From: Neoroseomonas lacus | GTDB lineage: Bacteria; Pseudomonadota; Alphaproteobacteria; Acetobacterales; Acetobacteraceae | Direction of reading: 5' to 3' | NCBI RefSeq assembly: GCF_014644535.1 | Contig: NZ_BMKW01000002.1 | Location: 459,034-523,033, forward strand | Length of the DNA stretch: 64,000 bases | Shown here: positions 33,739 through 41,662 of the stretch, one piece after another | Numbering within the stretch: the stretch's first letter is position 1 | Layout: every line of letters begins with the position of its first letter | Translations under genes and position numbers: made by a program | Notes under the pieces: generated by a model | What the model was told of the DNA's origin: nothing | What the model saw: the letters and a program-made list of their open reading frames with translations, nothing else | Databases searched by the model: none

Positions 33739-35081
33739 GCCGCCAGCACTGCTTCCACCGAAGCCGCCGCCTGGAACAGCCGGGCATCGCCCATGTGTTC
33801 GCCGGTCAGCATCAGCCCGACAGGCGCCTCACCCGGCGCGTGGCAGGGGATGCTGATCGAGCAGAGGTCGAGGAAATTGCCGACACTGGTATTGCGCAGC
33901 AGCATCATGTTGATGCGGTTGTAGTCGGCCTCGTCCTCCACCTCGGCGATGCGCGGCGGGATGATCGGGCAGGTCGGGCAGATCACCGCATCGAAGGGCG
34001 CGGTGCGCGGGGCGGCGGCGGCAATGATGCGCGCGCGGGCCTGCAGCAGATCCACGTAATCCGCGGCGGACATCTGCTCGCCACGACGGATGCGCTTGAG
34101 GATGCGCGGGTCGTAGTCATCGGCCTTGGCGGTGATCAGCGAATGGTGCCAGGCCCAGGCCTCGCTGGCCGCGAAGCCACCGGCGGCATTGGCAACGGGT
34201 ATCTCGGCCAGCTCCGGCAAGTCGAATTCGATGATCTGTGCCCCCGCGGCGGAAAGACGCGTGAGGGTGCGGCCGAACACCGCCGCGACGGTGCCGTCCA
34301 TGCCATCGGTCAGGAAGGTGCCGCGCGGCAGGCCGAGGCGCAGGCCCTTGATCGGCAGCTTCTTCGGCGCGACAGGGTCCTCGGCGCCGGCCATCAGCGC
34401 ATCGACGACGGCGCAATCCGCCACGCTGCGCGCCAGCGGACCGGCCGAATCGAGGGAGGTGGCGAGCGGCAGGATACCGGTGATCGGCACGCGCTTGGCC
34501 GTCGGCTTCCAGCCGACCACACCGCACAGCGCGGCCGGGATGCGGCAGGAACCGCCGGTATCGGTGCCGAGGCCGGCGAAGCCCATGCCATCGGCCACCG
34601 CGACGCCGGCGCCGGAGGAGGAACCCCCCGGCAGCCGCCCGCTGGCCCGGTCCCACGGGCTGCGCGGTGTGCCGAAATGCGGGTTCACGCCGAGGCCGGA
34701 GAAGGCGAATTCCACCATGTTGGTGCGGCCGAGGATCACGAAGCCGGCGCGGATCAGCCGCTGCACGGCGGGCGCGGTGGCCTTGGCCGGCGGCGCACCC
34801 TTCAACGCCATGGAGCCCGAGCGCGAAGTGACGCCCGCCTCGTCGTACAGGTCCTTGATGCTGATCGGGATGCCGGCATAGGCCGAGGGCGCTCGGCCGG
34901 CGACGCGCAGCGCATCCATCGCGGCGGCGGAAGCGCGCGCGGTCTCCGCATGCACGGCAATGAATGCCCGTGCGCCCTCGCCTTCAGGCGCGGCGATGCG
35001 GGCCAGCGCGGCATCCGTCAGCGCGGCGGCGGTGGTGTGGCCGGCCGCGAGTGACGCGGCGGCCTCGACAAGCGTTTTCAT
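33735..35081 (-). CDS. Amidase-signature family amidase
   Basis: A 448-residue amidase with the complete Ser-cisSer-Lys triad: Lys in GIPISIKDLYDEAG, cis-Ser and nucleophile Ser in GGSSSGAGVAVADG and GTDTGGSCRIPAAL. The family includes aryl-acylamidase, allophanate hydrolase and GatA, but no gatB or gatC is nearby and GatA-specific features are missing, so a catabolic amidase is most likely. ATG at 35081 follows AGGAG; upstream in-frame starts lack this. It is coupled to the cupin gene downstream. Confidence 0.9.
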   Translation of the reverse strand: MKTLVEAAASLAAGHTTAAALTDAALARIAAPEGEGARAFIAVHAETARASAAAMDALRVAGRAPSAYAGIPISIKDLYDEAGVTSRSGSMALKGAPPAKATAPAVQRLIRAGFVILGRTNMVEFAFSGLGVNPHFGTPRSPWDRASGRLPGGSSSGAGVAVADGMGFAGLGTDTGGSCRIPAALCGVVGWKPTAKRVPITGILPLATSLDSAGPLARSVADCAVVDALMAGAEDPVAPKKLPIKGLRLGLPRGTFLTDGMDGTVAAVFGRTLTRLSAAGAQIIEFDLPELAEIPVANAAGGFAASEAWAWHHSLITAKADDYDPRILKRIRRGEQMSAADYVDLLQARARIIAAAAPRTAPFDAVICPTCPIIPPRIAEVEDEADYNRINMMLLRNTSVGNFLDLCSISIPCHAPGEAPVGLMLTGEHMGDARLFQAAASVEAVLAA

Positions 35082-35249
35082 GCTGGCGCTGCTCCTGAAC
35101 CTGGCGGGCATTCTTCCGCCCTGCTCGAGGATCGACAAGGGCGCTCGGGCAGGCGAGAATTTGGCGTGCGCCGCCATCGGCGGAGGCGTAACTTCTCAAT
35201 CAGGCTCCGCGTAGGGATTGCAATGTCCCGCCAGCAGGGAGGCACCCCC

Positions 35250-35807
35250 ATGTTCGATCTCGACCGCTTCATCGCCGATTGCCGCGAGGCCATCGCGCAG
35301 GACAGCAGCCACAAATCGGTGCGCGAGGTCGTCGCTCGCGCCGTCGCCGACCATGCCTCGGTCATCAAGGCGCTGGGCGAACCGACCAAGGCCGGGCTGG
35401 TGCCGCTGTACCGCTCACCGGAACTGACCATCCTGAACCTGGCCTGGGGGCCGCTGATGACGCTGCAGCCGCATGATCACCGCATGTGGGCGTGCATCGG
35501 CATCTATGGCGGGCGCGAGGACAACATCTTCTGGCGCCGCATCGCCGAGGGCGACGGGCACCGCATCGAGGCGGCCGGCGCCAAGGCCCTCGGCACCGGG
35601 GATTGCACGGTGCTGGGCAAGGACATCATCCATTCGGTGACCAACCCGATCCCGCGCCTGACCGGGGCGATCCATGTCTATGGCGGGGATTTCTTCGCCG
35701 CGCATCGCAGCGAATGGGACCCGGAGACGCTGGAGGAAGGGCCGTATGATTCGGCCAAGGTGATGCAGCGGTTCGAGGACAGCAACGCGATGCTGGCGCA
35801 TCGGTGA
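35250..35807 (+). CDS. Cysteine-dioxygenase-like cupin protein
   Basis: A 185-residue cupin. LQPHDHRMWACIGIYGG holds the two metal His of cupin motif 1, and DIIHSVTNPIPRLTGAIHVYGGDF the His of motif 2. This layout matches predicted cysteine or 3-mercaptopropionate dioxygenase-type thiol dioxygenases (three-His Fe2+ site). The substrate is not known. ATG at 35250 is preceded by AGGGAGG; an alternative ATG at 35223 is less well placed. Its 3' end meets repeat A. Confidence 0.8.
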   Translation: MFDLDRFIADCREAIAQDSSHKSVREVVARAVADHASVIKALGEPTKAGLVPLYRSPELTILNLAWGPLMTLQPHDHRMWACIGIYGGREDNIFWRRIAEGDGHRIEAAGAKALGTGDCTVLGKDIIHSVTNPIPRLTGAIHVYGGDFFAAHRSEWDPETLEEGPYDSAKVMQRFEDSNAMLAHR

Positions 35808-35815
35808 CGGTGGGC

Positions 35816-35872
35816 GGAGAGGGGTGCTGCCCCTCTCCGGACCTCACCCCGCCAAAGGCCCGGGGCCTTTGG
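35816..35872. repeat. Dispersed two-hairpin repeat, family A (copy A5)
   Basis: GGAGAGGGG-TGCTG-CCCCTCTCC and CCAAAGGCC-CGG-GGCCTTTGG are both perfect 9-bp stems, separated by GGACCTCACCCCG. The tail GGAAACCGATACTTGGCGCTG continues the similarity to other copies. The unit starts 9 bp after a stop codon and sits between convergent genes, so it is well placed to terminate both. Confidence 0.8.
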
Positions 35873-35953
35873 AAACCGATACTTGGCGCTGCAGATGACA
35901 TCTGCGCCAGGAGGTCGGAAGCTGGCTTTACCCAGTTCTGATTCGCCCAGGCG

Positions 35954-36418
35954 CTACTGGCGAACGACTTCGGTCCAACGGTTCCACGGCTCCGCTACTC
36001 CCGGCGGCGTCGGCACGAGCATATCCCGCACGTTCACGGGACACAGCCTGACCAGCCCTCGTGAAATGCCCGCGGCGATCAGCCATTCGGCAACGGCTCT
36101 GGCGCGTTGCTCCCCAACGATCGAGAGCCCGCGCTGCACCTCGGCACCGTCGATATGTCCGATCACGTCAACCCGACCCATCTGTGCCGGTGCCATTGTG
36201 CCGTCCGATGGAATCCGCGCCGGTGCTCGCCCGTCCCGACGGCGTTCCCATAGCGCCAATGCATCCCGCAGGACTTGCTCGCACCGCGCGTCGATAGCGT
36301 CGCTTTCGGGTTCAAAGAAGCAGCGATGGTTGATTTGCTCGGCGGATGCCTCCATGCGGGCCGAGAACAAGCTGACGCCAACAACGAGGATCGCAAAAGC
36401 GGCCCGACAGCCCTTCAT
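35954..36418 (-). CDS. Exported protein with OmpA-like C-terminal domain
   Basis: A 154-residue protein with a signal peptide (AAFAILVVGVSLFSARMEASA). The rest resembles a compact OmpA/MotB peptidoglycan-binding domain: VDVIGHIDGAEVQRGLSIVGEQRARAV aligns with the GHTD...N..LS..RA motif, and PTPPGVAEPWNRWTEVV with the final NRRV region. The GHTD Asp is kept (GHID) but the Asn is replaced, so binding may be weak. Two cysteines (RCFFEP, ARCEQV) could form a disulfide. Confidence 0.65.
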   Translation of the reverse strand: MKGCRAAFAILVVGVSLFSARMEASAEQINHRCFFEPESDAIDARCEQVLRDALALWERRRDGRAPARIPSDGTMAPAQMGRVDVIGHIDGAEVQRGLSIVGEQRARAVAEWLIAAGISRGLVRLCPVNVRDMLVPTPPGVAEPWNRWTEVVRQ

Positions 36419-36591
36419 GCGCGTTGCCCTTCGTGGACACGTGCCAGGACGCACCGCAGCACGTGCGACGGGTCGTCCTTGATCGGATGTGAGCACGTGC
36501 CGGTATCTCTCCAGTCCGGCTCGGCTTGTCGAACGAGCCGGGAGCCCCGTCCCGCAATTGACCAGGCCGGCAAAGCTTCTCTCCGCGTCCC

Positions 36592-38319
36592 TCAGTAGAT
36601 ATCCGGCTCCGGCGTCGGCGTCGTCCCTTCCAGGAACTTCATGTCGCAGCCCTCATCCGCCTGGGTGACGTTGTCGAGATACAGCGACGTCCATCCACGC
36701 CCATAACGCCGTGCAGGCGGCGTCCAGGCGGCGCGGCGCCTTTCCATCTCCGCCTCATCCACCAGCACGTCGAGCCGCCGCCCCGCCACATCCAGCCTGA
36801 TCAGGTCGCCATCCTGCACGAAGGCCAGCGGCCCGCCGACATGGCTTTCCGGCGCCACATGCAACACGCAGGTGCCGTAGGAGGTGCCGGACATGCGCGC
36901 ATCCGACAGCCGCACCATGTCGCGCACACCCTGCTTCAGCAGCTTCTGCGGCAGCGGCAGCATGCCCCATTCCGGCATGCCCGGCCCGCCCTGCGGCCCA
37001 GCCTGCTTCAGCACCAGCACTGAATCCGCCGTGACGTCGAGATCGGGGTCGTCGAGACGCTTCTTCAGATCAGCATAGTTTTCGAACACCACCGCCGGGC
37101 CGGTGTGCTGCAGCAAACGCTGCTCGGCCGCGCTGGTCTTGATGACCGCGCCGTTCGGCGCCAGCGAGCCCTTCAGCACGGCAAGCCCGCCCTCGGCCTG
37201 CAACGGCTTGTCGACCGGCAAGATAATCTTGTCATCGAAGACCTCGGCGCCCTCGATGTTCTCGCCCATCGTCCTGCCGGTGACGGTGCGCGCGGACAGG
37301 TCGAGATAGTCGCGGATGCGGTTGAGGAAGGCGCGCGCTCCACCGGCGTAAAAGAAATCCTCCATCAGATATTCACCGGCATTGGGGCGCAGGTTCGCCA
37401 CCAGCGGCACGCGTCGCGACAGCGCATCGAAGCGTTCGAGATCCAGCATCACCCCCGCGCGCCGCGCCATGGCGATCAGATGCGGGATGGCGTTGGTCGA
37501 ACCGCCGAAGGCCATCGCTGCGGTGACGGCATTATCCACACTGCCCTCGGTGATCAGCGATTGCGGCGTCGCATCCTCCCACACCATCTCGACGATGCGG
37601 CGGCCGGTCTCGGTCGCCATGCGCGGATGGGCGGAGTCAGCGGCGGGGATGGACGACGCCCCCGGCAGCGTGAAGCCGAGCGCTTCCACCGCCAGCATCA
37701 TCGTCGCCGCCGTGCCGGCCGTCATGCAGGTGCCGAAGGACCGCGCGATGCCGCCTTCCATGTCCTTCCACTGCGCCGGGGTGATGTTTCCCGCGCGCAA
37801 TTCGGCATGGTATTTCCACACATCGGAACCGGACCCCAGCGTCTTGCCGCGCCAATTGCCGCGCAACATCGGCCCCGCCGGCACCATGATCGACGGCAGA
37901 CCCGACGAGATTGCCCCCATCATCAGCCCTGGCGGCGTCTTGTCACAGCCGCCCAGAAGCACCAGCCCGTCGCAGGGATGGCTGCGCGCGAGTTCCTCCG
38001 TCTCCATCGCCAGCATGTTGCGATACAGCATGGAGGTCGGCTTCTGGTACTGCTCGGTCACCGGATGCGCCGGCAGTTCGACCGGGAAGCCACCCGCCTG
38101 CCACACCCCGCGTTTCACTTCCTCCGCCCGGGTACGGAAGTGGAAATGGCAAGGGCTGAGTTCGGACCAGGTATTGATGATGCCGATCACCGGCTTGCCG
38201 CGGAAATCCTCCTCGGCATAGCCGGCCTGCAGCATGCGCGACCGATGGCCGAAAGCGCGCAGGTCATCCACGCCGAACCAGCGATGGCTGCGCAGTTCCT
38301 CGGGGCGTTTGCGGGTCAT
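36592..38319 (-). CDS. IlvD/Edd-family sugar-acid dehydratase (L-arabinonate dehydratase-like)
   Basis: A 574-residue Fe-S dehydratase. RSHRWFGVDDLRAFGHRSRM and GKPVIGIINTWSELSPCHFHF at the N-terminus are hallmarks of the pentonate dehydratase branch rather than IlvD or Edd proper. Cluster cysteines are in SPCHFH, GGCDKTPPG and FGTCMTAGTAATM. SDARMSGTSYGTCVLHVAPES is the C-terminal signature. It should dehydrate an aldonic acid to a 2-keto-3-deoxy acid for the DapA-family enzyme at 39.1 kb. GGAG precedes the ATG. It is transcribed divergently from GntR with a palindromic operator between them. Confidence 0.88.
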   Translation of the reverse strand: MTRKRPEELRSHRWFGVDDLRAFGHRSRMLQAGYAEEDFRGKPVIGIINTWSELSPCHFHFRTRAEEVKRGVWQAGGFPVELPAHPVTEQYQKPTSMLYRNMLAMETEELARSHPCDGLVLLGGCDKTPPGLMMGAISSGLPSIMVPAGPMLRGNWRGKTLGSGSDVWKYHAELRAGNITPAQWKDMEGGIARSFGTCMTAGTAATMMLAVEALGFTLPGASSIPAADSAHPRMATETGRRIVEMVWEDATPQSLITEGSVDNAVTAAMAFGGSTNAIPHLIAMARRAGVMLDLERFDALSRRVPLVANLRPNAGEYLMEDFFYAGGARAFLNRIRDYLDLSARTVTGRTMGENIEGAEVFDDKIILPVDKPLQAEGGLAVLKGSLAPNGAVIKTSAAEQRLLQHTGPAVVFENYADLKKRLDDPDLDVTADSVLVLKQAGPQGGPGMPEWGMLPLPQKLLKQGVRDMVRLSDARMSGTSYGTCVLHVAPESHVGGPLAFVQDGDLIRLDVAGRRLDVLVDEAEMERRRAAWTPPARRYGRGWTSLYLDNVTQADEGCDMKFLEGTTPTPEPDIY

Positions 38320-38364
38320 GGGCTTTCTCCTCCTGGCGTCGGCTTGGCTTCCGCCGGAGGCTGC

Positions 38365-38382
38365 CAACTGCTATGGCAGTTG
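38365..38382. promoter_or_regulatory. Palindromic operator, probable GntR site 1
   Basis: CAACTGC-TATG-GCAGTTG: two perfect 7-bp arms with a 4-bp spacer, lying 46 bp upstream of the dehydratase start and 3 bp before the GntR ATG. The size and symmetry suit a GntR/FadR-type dimer. The same geometry recurs before dctP (40031-40048). Confidence 0.7.
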
Positions 38383-38385
38383 TCC

Positions 38386-39099
38386 ATGGCCGCTGCGAAG
38401 ACAGCCCGAGGGAGGATCGCGCCGCTCGCCGAGGAGGATACGCTCTCCCTCGGGGAGCGCGCTTATCGACGCCTGCGCGAATCCATCGTGCAAGGCGTGC
38501 TGCCCGCCGGACACAAGATTTCCGAACGCAGCCTGGCCGTGGAACTCGGCATCTCCGCCCAGCCGGTGCGCGAGGCGCTGCGCCGGCTCGAACAGGATGG
38601 CATGGTCGTCACCCTGCCCCGCCGCGGCACGGTGGTGGCCGAGGTCGGCCCGGCCCAACTCGGCGAACTCGGCCGCATCCGCGCCGCGCTGGAGGGCGTC
38701 GCCACCGCGCTCGCGGCGGAACGCATGGATGCCGGCTCGATCGCCGCCATCGCCGCCATCCTCAAGCGCATGCAGGCCGGCACCGAGGCGCGCGACACCG
38801 ATGCCCTCGATGAGGCGAATGAGGAATTCCACGCCCTGATCCATCGCGCGACGGGCAATCTGTTCCTGATGCGCTCGCTGGGGTCGCTGCGCGCCTACGA
38901 CAACCTTGGCCGGCACCGTGCGGTGGGCAGCACGCCACGCGACCTGCCCAAGGCGCTGGCCGAGCACAAGGGCATCGTCGCCGCGCTGAAGAAGCGCGAC
39001 CCCGCACTCGCGGAGGCACGCATGCGCCATCATGTGCTGCGCTCGCTGGTGACCAATGGCGTGCTGCCGCCACCACCTCGAAAGGAACGCCGGACATGA
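38386..39099 (+). CDS. GntR-family (FCD) transcriptional regulator
   Basis: A 237-residue regulator. The N-terminal winged helix runs from GERAYRRLRESIVQG to PRRGTVV, with ISAQPVREALRRLEQDGMV as the recognition region. The C-terminal all-helical FCD domain has Asp and His ligands in DEANEEFHALIHRATGN and the late MRHHVLRSL. FCD regulators bind sugar acids or organic acids, often via a metal. Its start lies only 3 bp after the palindrome, so its own message may have little or no leader. It overlaps the DapA-family gene (ATGA). Confidence 0.9.
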   Translation: MAAAKTARGRIAPLAEEDTLSLGERAYRRLRESIVQGVLPAGHKISERSLAVELGISAQPVREALRRLEQDGMVVTLPRRGTVVAEVGPAQLGELGRIRAALEGVATALAAERMDAGSIAAIAAILKRMQAGTEARDTDALDEANEEFHALIHRATGNLFLMRSLGSLRAYDNLGRHRAVGSTPRDLPKALAEHKGIVAALKKRDPALAEARMRHHVLRSLVTNGVLPPPPRKERRT

Positions 39100-39983
39100 C
39101 CTTGGAACAGGCACTGACCGGCATCTCCGGCATTCTGGTGACACCTTTCGACAGCGACGACGCGATCGTCCCCGCCCGCCTCGCGCCTATCGTCGGGCGC
39201 TGCGCCGCGGCCGGCGTCGATGCGCTGACGGTGAATGGCAATACCTCGGAATTCTATGGCCTGACCTTCGCCGAGGCCGAACGCATGCAGGCCGAGGTGC
39301 CGGCCATCGTCGCCGGTCGCGCCCGCGTGGTCGCCGGCATCGGCCGGTCCGTGAACGAGGCCGTGCGCCTTGCTGCGCGCGCGAAGGCCGATGGCGCCGA
39401 TGCGGTGATGGTCCACCAACCGCCCGACCCCTTCGTCAGCCCGCGCGGTGTCGCCGAGTATGTGCGGCGCATCGGCGACACGGCCGGGCTGCCGGTGGTG
39501 CTGTATCTGCGCAATGCCGGCATTGGCGACGCCGCCATCGCGGCGCTGACCGCCATCCCCGGCGTCGTCGCGGTGAAATGGGCGAGCGTCGACCTGATGG
39601 CCCTGGCGCGCGCCATCCGCGCCGCGCCAGGCATTCGCTTCGTCTGCGGCCTCGCTGAACCCTGGGCGCCGCCAATGACGGCGTTGGGTGCGCAGGGCTT
39701 CACCTCCGGCCTGATCAATGTCGCGCCCGAACGGTCCGTTGCCATCCTCGCTGCGCTGCGGGCGGCGGATTTCGCGACCGCGAATGCGCTGATCGGGGAA
39801 ATCGGCCCCTTCGAAGCCCTGCGCTCGGAGGAACAGAACGGCGCCAATGTCTCGATCGTGAAGGCGGCGCTGGCACTGGCGGGCAAGGATGTCGGCCATG
39901 CCCGCCCGCCCGCCGCCTGGCCGGTCGCGCCGGATTCCCTCGCAAGGCTGCGGGCGCTCATGGCAGGCTGGTCATCGGTCTGA
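39096..39983 (+). CDS. DapA-family (DHDPS-like) lyase for a 2-keto-3-deoxy sugar acid
   Basis: A 295-residue TIM-barrel enzyme. GILVTPFDSDDAIVPARL and DALTVNGNTSEFYGLTFAE are the usual DHDPS-family opening, VVLYLRNAG has the catalytic Tyr, and VVAVKWASVD the Schiff-base Lys. The TSEFY in place of GTTGE sets it apart from true DapA and resembles 2-keto-3-deoxy-L-arabonate or 5-keto-4-deoxyglucarate dehydratases and aldolases. It would act on the product of the dehydratase at 36.6 kb. It is coupled to gntR and is followed by the TRAP genes. Confidence 0.85.
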   Translation: MTLEQALTGISGILVTPFDSDDAIVPARLAPIVGRCAAAGVDALTVNGNTSEFYGLTFAEAERMQAEVPAIVAGRARVVAGIGRSVNEAVRLAARAKADGADAVMVHQPPDPFVSPRGVAEYVRRIGDTAGLPVVLYLRNAGIGDAAIAALTAIPGVVAVKWASVDLMALARAIRAAPGIRFVCGLAEPWAPPMTALGAQGFTSGLINVAPERSVAILAALRAADFATANALIGEIGPFEALRSEEQNGANVSIVKAALALAGKDVGHARPPAAWPVAPDSLARLRALMAGWSSV

Positions 39984-40016
39984 CGGGGCCGTTGACGGCT
40001 GCCTGAAAGACGCCCC

Positions 40017-40048
40017 AATCTGCTATCTGCTATCTGCTATTGCAGTTA
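40017..40048. promoter_or_regulatory. Second GntR-type operator with heptamer repeats before dctP
   Basis: TATCTGC-TATT-GCAGTTA (40031-40048) matches site 1 in arm length, 4-bp spacer and the GCAGTT half-site, with one mismatch between arms. The left arm is the third of three tandem heptamers, AATCTGC-TATCTGC-TATCTGC, from 40017. It ends 44 bp before the dctP start. Confidence 0.65.
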
Positions 40049-40092
40049 ACCACCCGAGGAGCGGACCACCGCCCCCGTTCGAGGAGACTTCC

Positions 40093-41094
40093 ATGCCCCC
40101 CAAGACCACGCGGCCCCGCCGCGTCCTTTTCGCTGCCGTCGCCGCCGCGGCGCTCGGTATGCTCGGCCTCGGCGCCGCCCCCGCTGCCGCGCAGGAATGG
40201 CGCGGCTGGAACATCCATGCTGCCGACTACCCCAACGGCATCGGTATGGATGCCTTCACCCGGATCGTCGGCGAGCGCACCAACAACCGCATCCGCATGC
40301 GCACCTTCCATTCCGCGCAGCTCGGCCAGCAGGACGAGGCGATCCAGCAGATGCGGCTGGGCACCATCGACTTCGCGAACTTCAACCTCTCGCCCTTCAA
40401 CAACCTGGCGCCGACGACCAATGTCGTGACGCTGCCCTTCCTGTTCCGCAATGTCGCGCACATGCAGGCGGCGATCGACGGGCCGGCCGGCGAGGCGATT
40501 GCCGCCGATCTCGAGAAGATCGGCATCATCGCGCTGTCCTGGTACGACGCCGGGGCGCGCAGCATCTACACGACGCGCCCGGTGCGCACGCCGGCCGATC
40601 TGCGCGGCATGAAGATCCGCGTGCAGACGTCGGATCTGTGGATCGACCTGATGCGCAACCTCGGCGCCAACCCGACGCCGCTGCCCTTCGGCGAGGTCTT
40701 CACCTCCCTGCAATCGGGCGTGATCGACGGGGCGGAGAACAACTGGCCGTCCTATGAATCGACCCGCCACTTCGAGGTGGCGCGCTTCTATTCCACCACC
40801 GAGCATTCCAACGTGCCGGAAGTGCTGGCCGTCTCGGCGCAGCGCTGGGGTCGGCTGAGCCCGGCGGACCGCACCATCCTGCGTGAGGCAGCGCAGGAAT
40901 CCGCACGCATCCAGCGCGCTGCCTGGGCGGAACGCGAGCGCGTGTCGCGTGAGCGCGTGGTCGCCGCCGGCGTGACAGTCATCGAGATCACCGACCGCTC
41001 CCCTTGGGCCGCACTGATGGAGCCGGTCTACGCGAAATACGCCTCGGAAGCGCGCCTGGCCGCCCTGGTGCGCCAGATCCGCGAAATGCCGTGA
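40093..41094 (+). CDS. dctP: TRAP transporter substrate-binding protein
   Basis: A 333-residue periplasmic protein with a signal peptide cleaved after AAPAAA. The DctP family pattern is clear: FHSAQLGQQDEAIQQMRLGTIDF, LPFLFRNVAHMQAAIDGPAG, the substrate-carboxylate Arg region LRGMKIRVQTSDLWIDLMRNLGANPTPLPFGEVFTSLQSGVIDGAENNW and a late helix. It captures a sugar acid or other carboxylate and passes it to DctQM. Genetic context (uronate dehydrogenase, epimerase, aldonate dehydratase) points to a uronate or aldonate. ATG at 40093 follows GAGGAG. Confidence 0.92.
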   Translation: MPPKTTRPRRVLFAAVAAAALGMLGLGAAPAAAQEWRGWNIHAADYPNGIGMDAFTRIVGERTNNRIRMRTFHSAQLGQQDEAIQQMRLGTIDFANFNLSPFNNLAPTTNVVTLPFLFRNVAHMQAAIDGPAGEAIAADLEKIGIIALSWYDAGARSIYTTRPVRTPADLRGMKIRVQTSDLWIDLMRNLGANPTPLPFGEVFTSLQSGVIDGAENNWPSYESTRHFEVARFYSTTEHSNVPEVLAVSAQRWGRLSPADRTILREAAQESARIQRAAWAERERVSRERVVAAGVTVIEITDRSPWAALMEPVYAKYASEARLAALVRQIREMP

Positions 41095-41657
41095 GCACTG
41101 CGGACACCACGGCGCCGCGGGCCCGTCAGGAGCCCGCGGCGCTACGCGCCTTCTCCCGTGCCTTGGGCTGGCTGTCCGCCCTGACCATCACCCTGGCCGG
41201 CATCGCCCTGGTCGGGCTGGTGGCGATGATGGGCTGGCTGGTGTTCGGCCGCTACGTGCTGAACGACACGCCGACCTGGATCGAGCGCGCCGCGACGCTC
41301 GCCATTCTCGCCATCGCCATGCCGGTGGCGGCGGTGGGGGTGCGTGAACGCTTCCACCTCTCGGTGCTGGGCCTGCGTGAGATGCTGCCGCTCGGCATGC
41401 AGCGCTGGGTGGCGCTGGGCTGCGATGTGCTGATGGGCGCCTTTGGCGCGGCCATGGCCTGGTGGTCGTGGGAACTCGTGTCGATGGTCGGCGCCTTCAA
41501 GATCCCGCTGCTCGGCATCAGCCAGGGCTGGACCTATGCGCCCATGGTCGTCGGCGGCGGGCTGATGGTGCTCTACGCCATCGAGCAGGTGCTGCACGAC
41601 ATCTTCTCGCCGGAGGGACCGGAACAGCGCGGCATCTCCGCCGCCTTCCTGGAGTAG
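41091..41657 (+). CDS. dctQ: TRAP transporter small permease
   Basis: A 188-residue four-helix membrane subunit. LVAMMGWLVFGRYVLNDTPTWIERAATLA is the family signature with the conserved Arg-Tyr and Trp-Ile-Glu. The extra start length (30 hydrophilic residues) is modest. GTG at 41091 overlaps the dctP stop (GTGA). It forms the stator of the transport complex with the large subunit 5 bp downstream. Confidence 0.92.
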   Translation: MSTADTTAPRARQEPAALRAFSRALGWLSALTITLAGIALVGLVAMMGWLVFGRYVLNDTPTWIERAATLAILAIAMPVAAVGVRERFHLSVLGLREMLPLGMQRWVALGCDVLMGAFGAAMAWWSWELVSMVGAFKIPLLGISQGWTYAPMVVGGGLMVLYAIEQVLHDIFSPEGPEQRGISAAFLE

Positions 41658-41662
41658 TCTGC

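Noticed and set aside
33735-35081. GatA subunit of the amidotransferase
   Set aside because: No gatB or gatC nearby and the sequence is closer to stand-alone catabolic amidases.
37105-38385. Long plus-strand extension upstream of gntR, antisense to the dehydratase
   Set aside because: The GntR domain starts near 38386; the 427 codons before it mirror the dehydratase gene and have no protein character.
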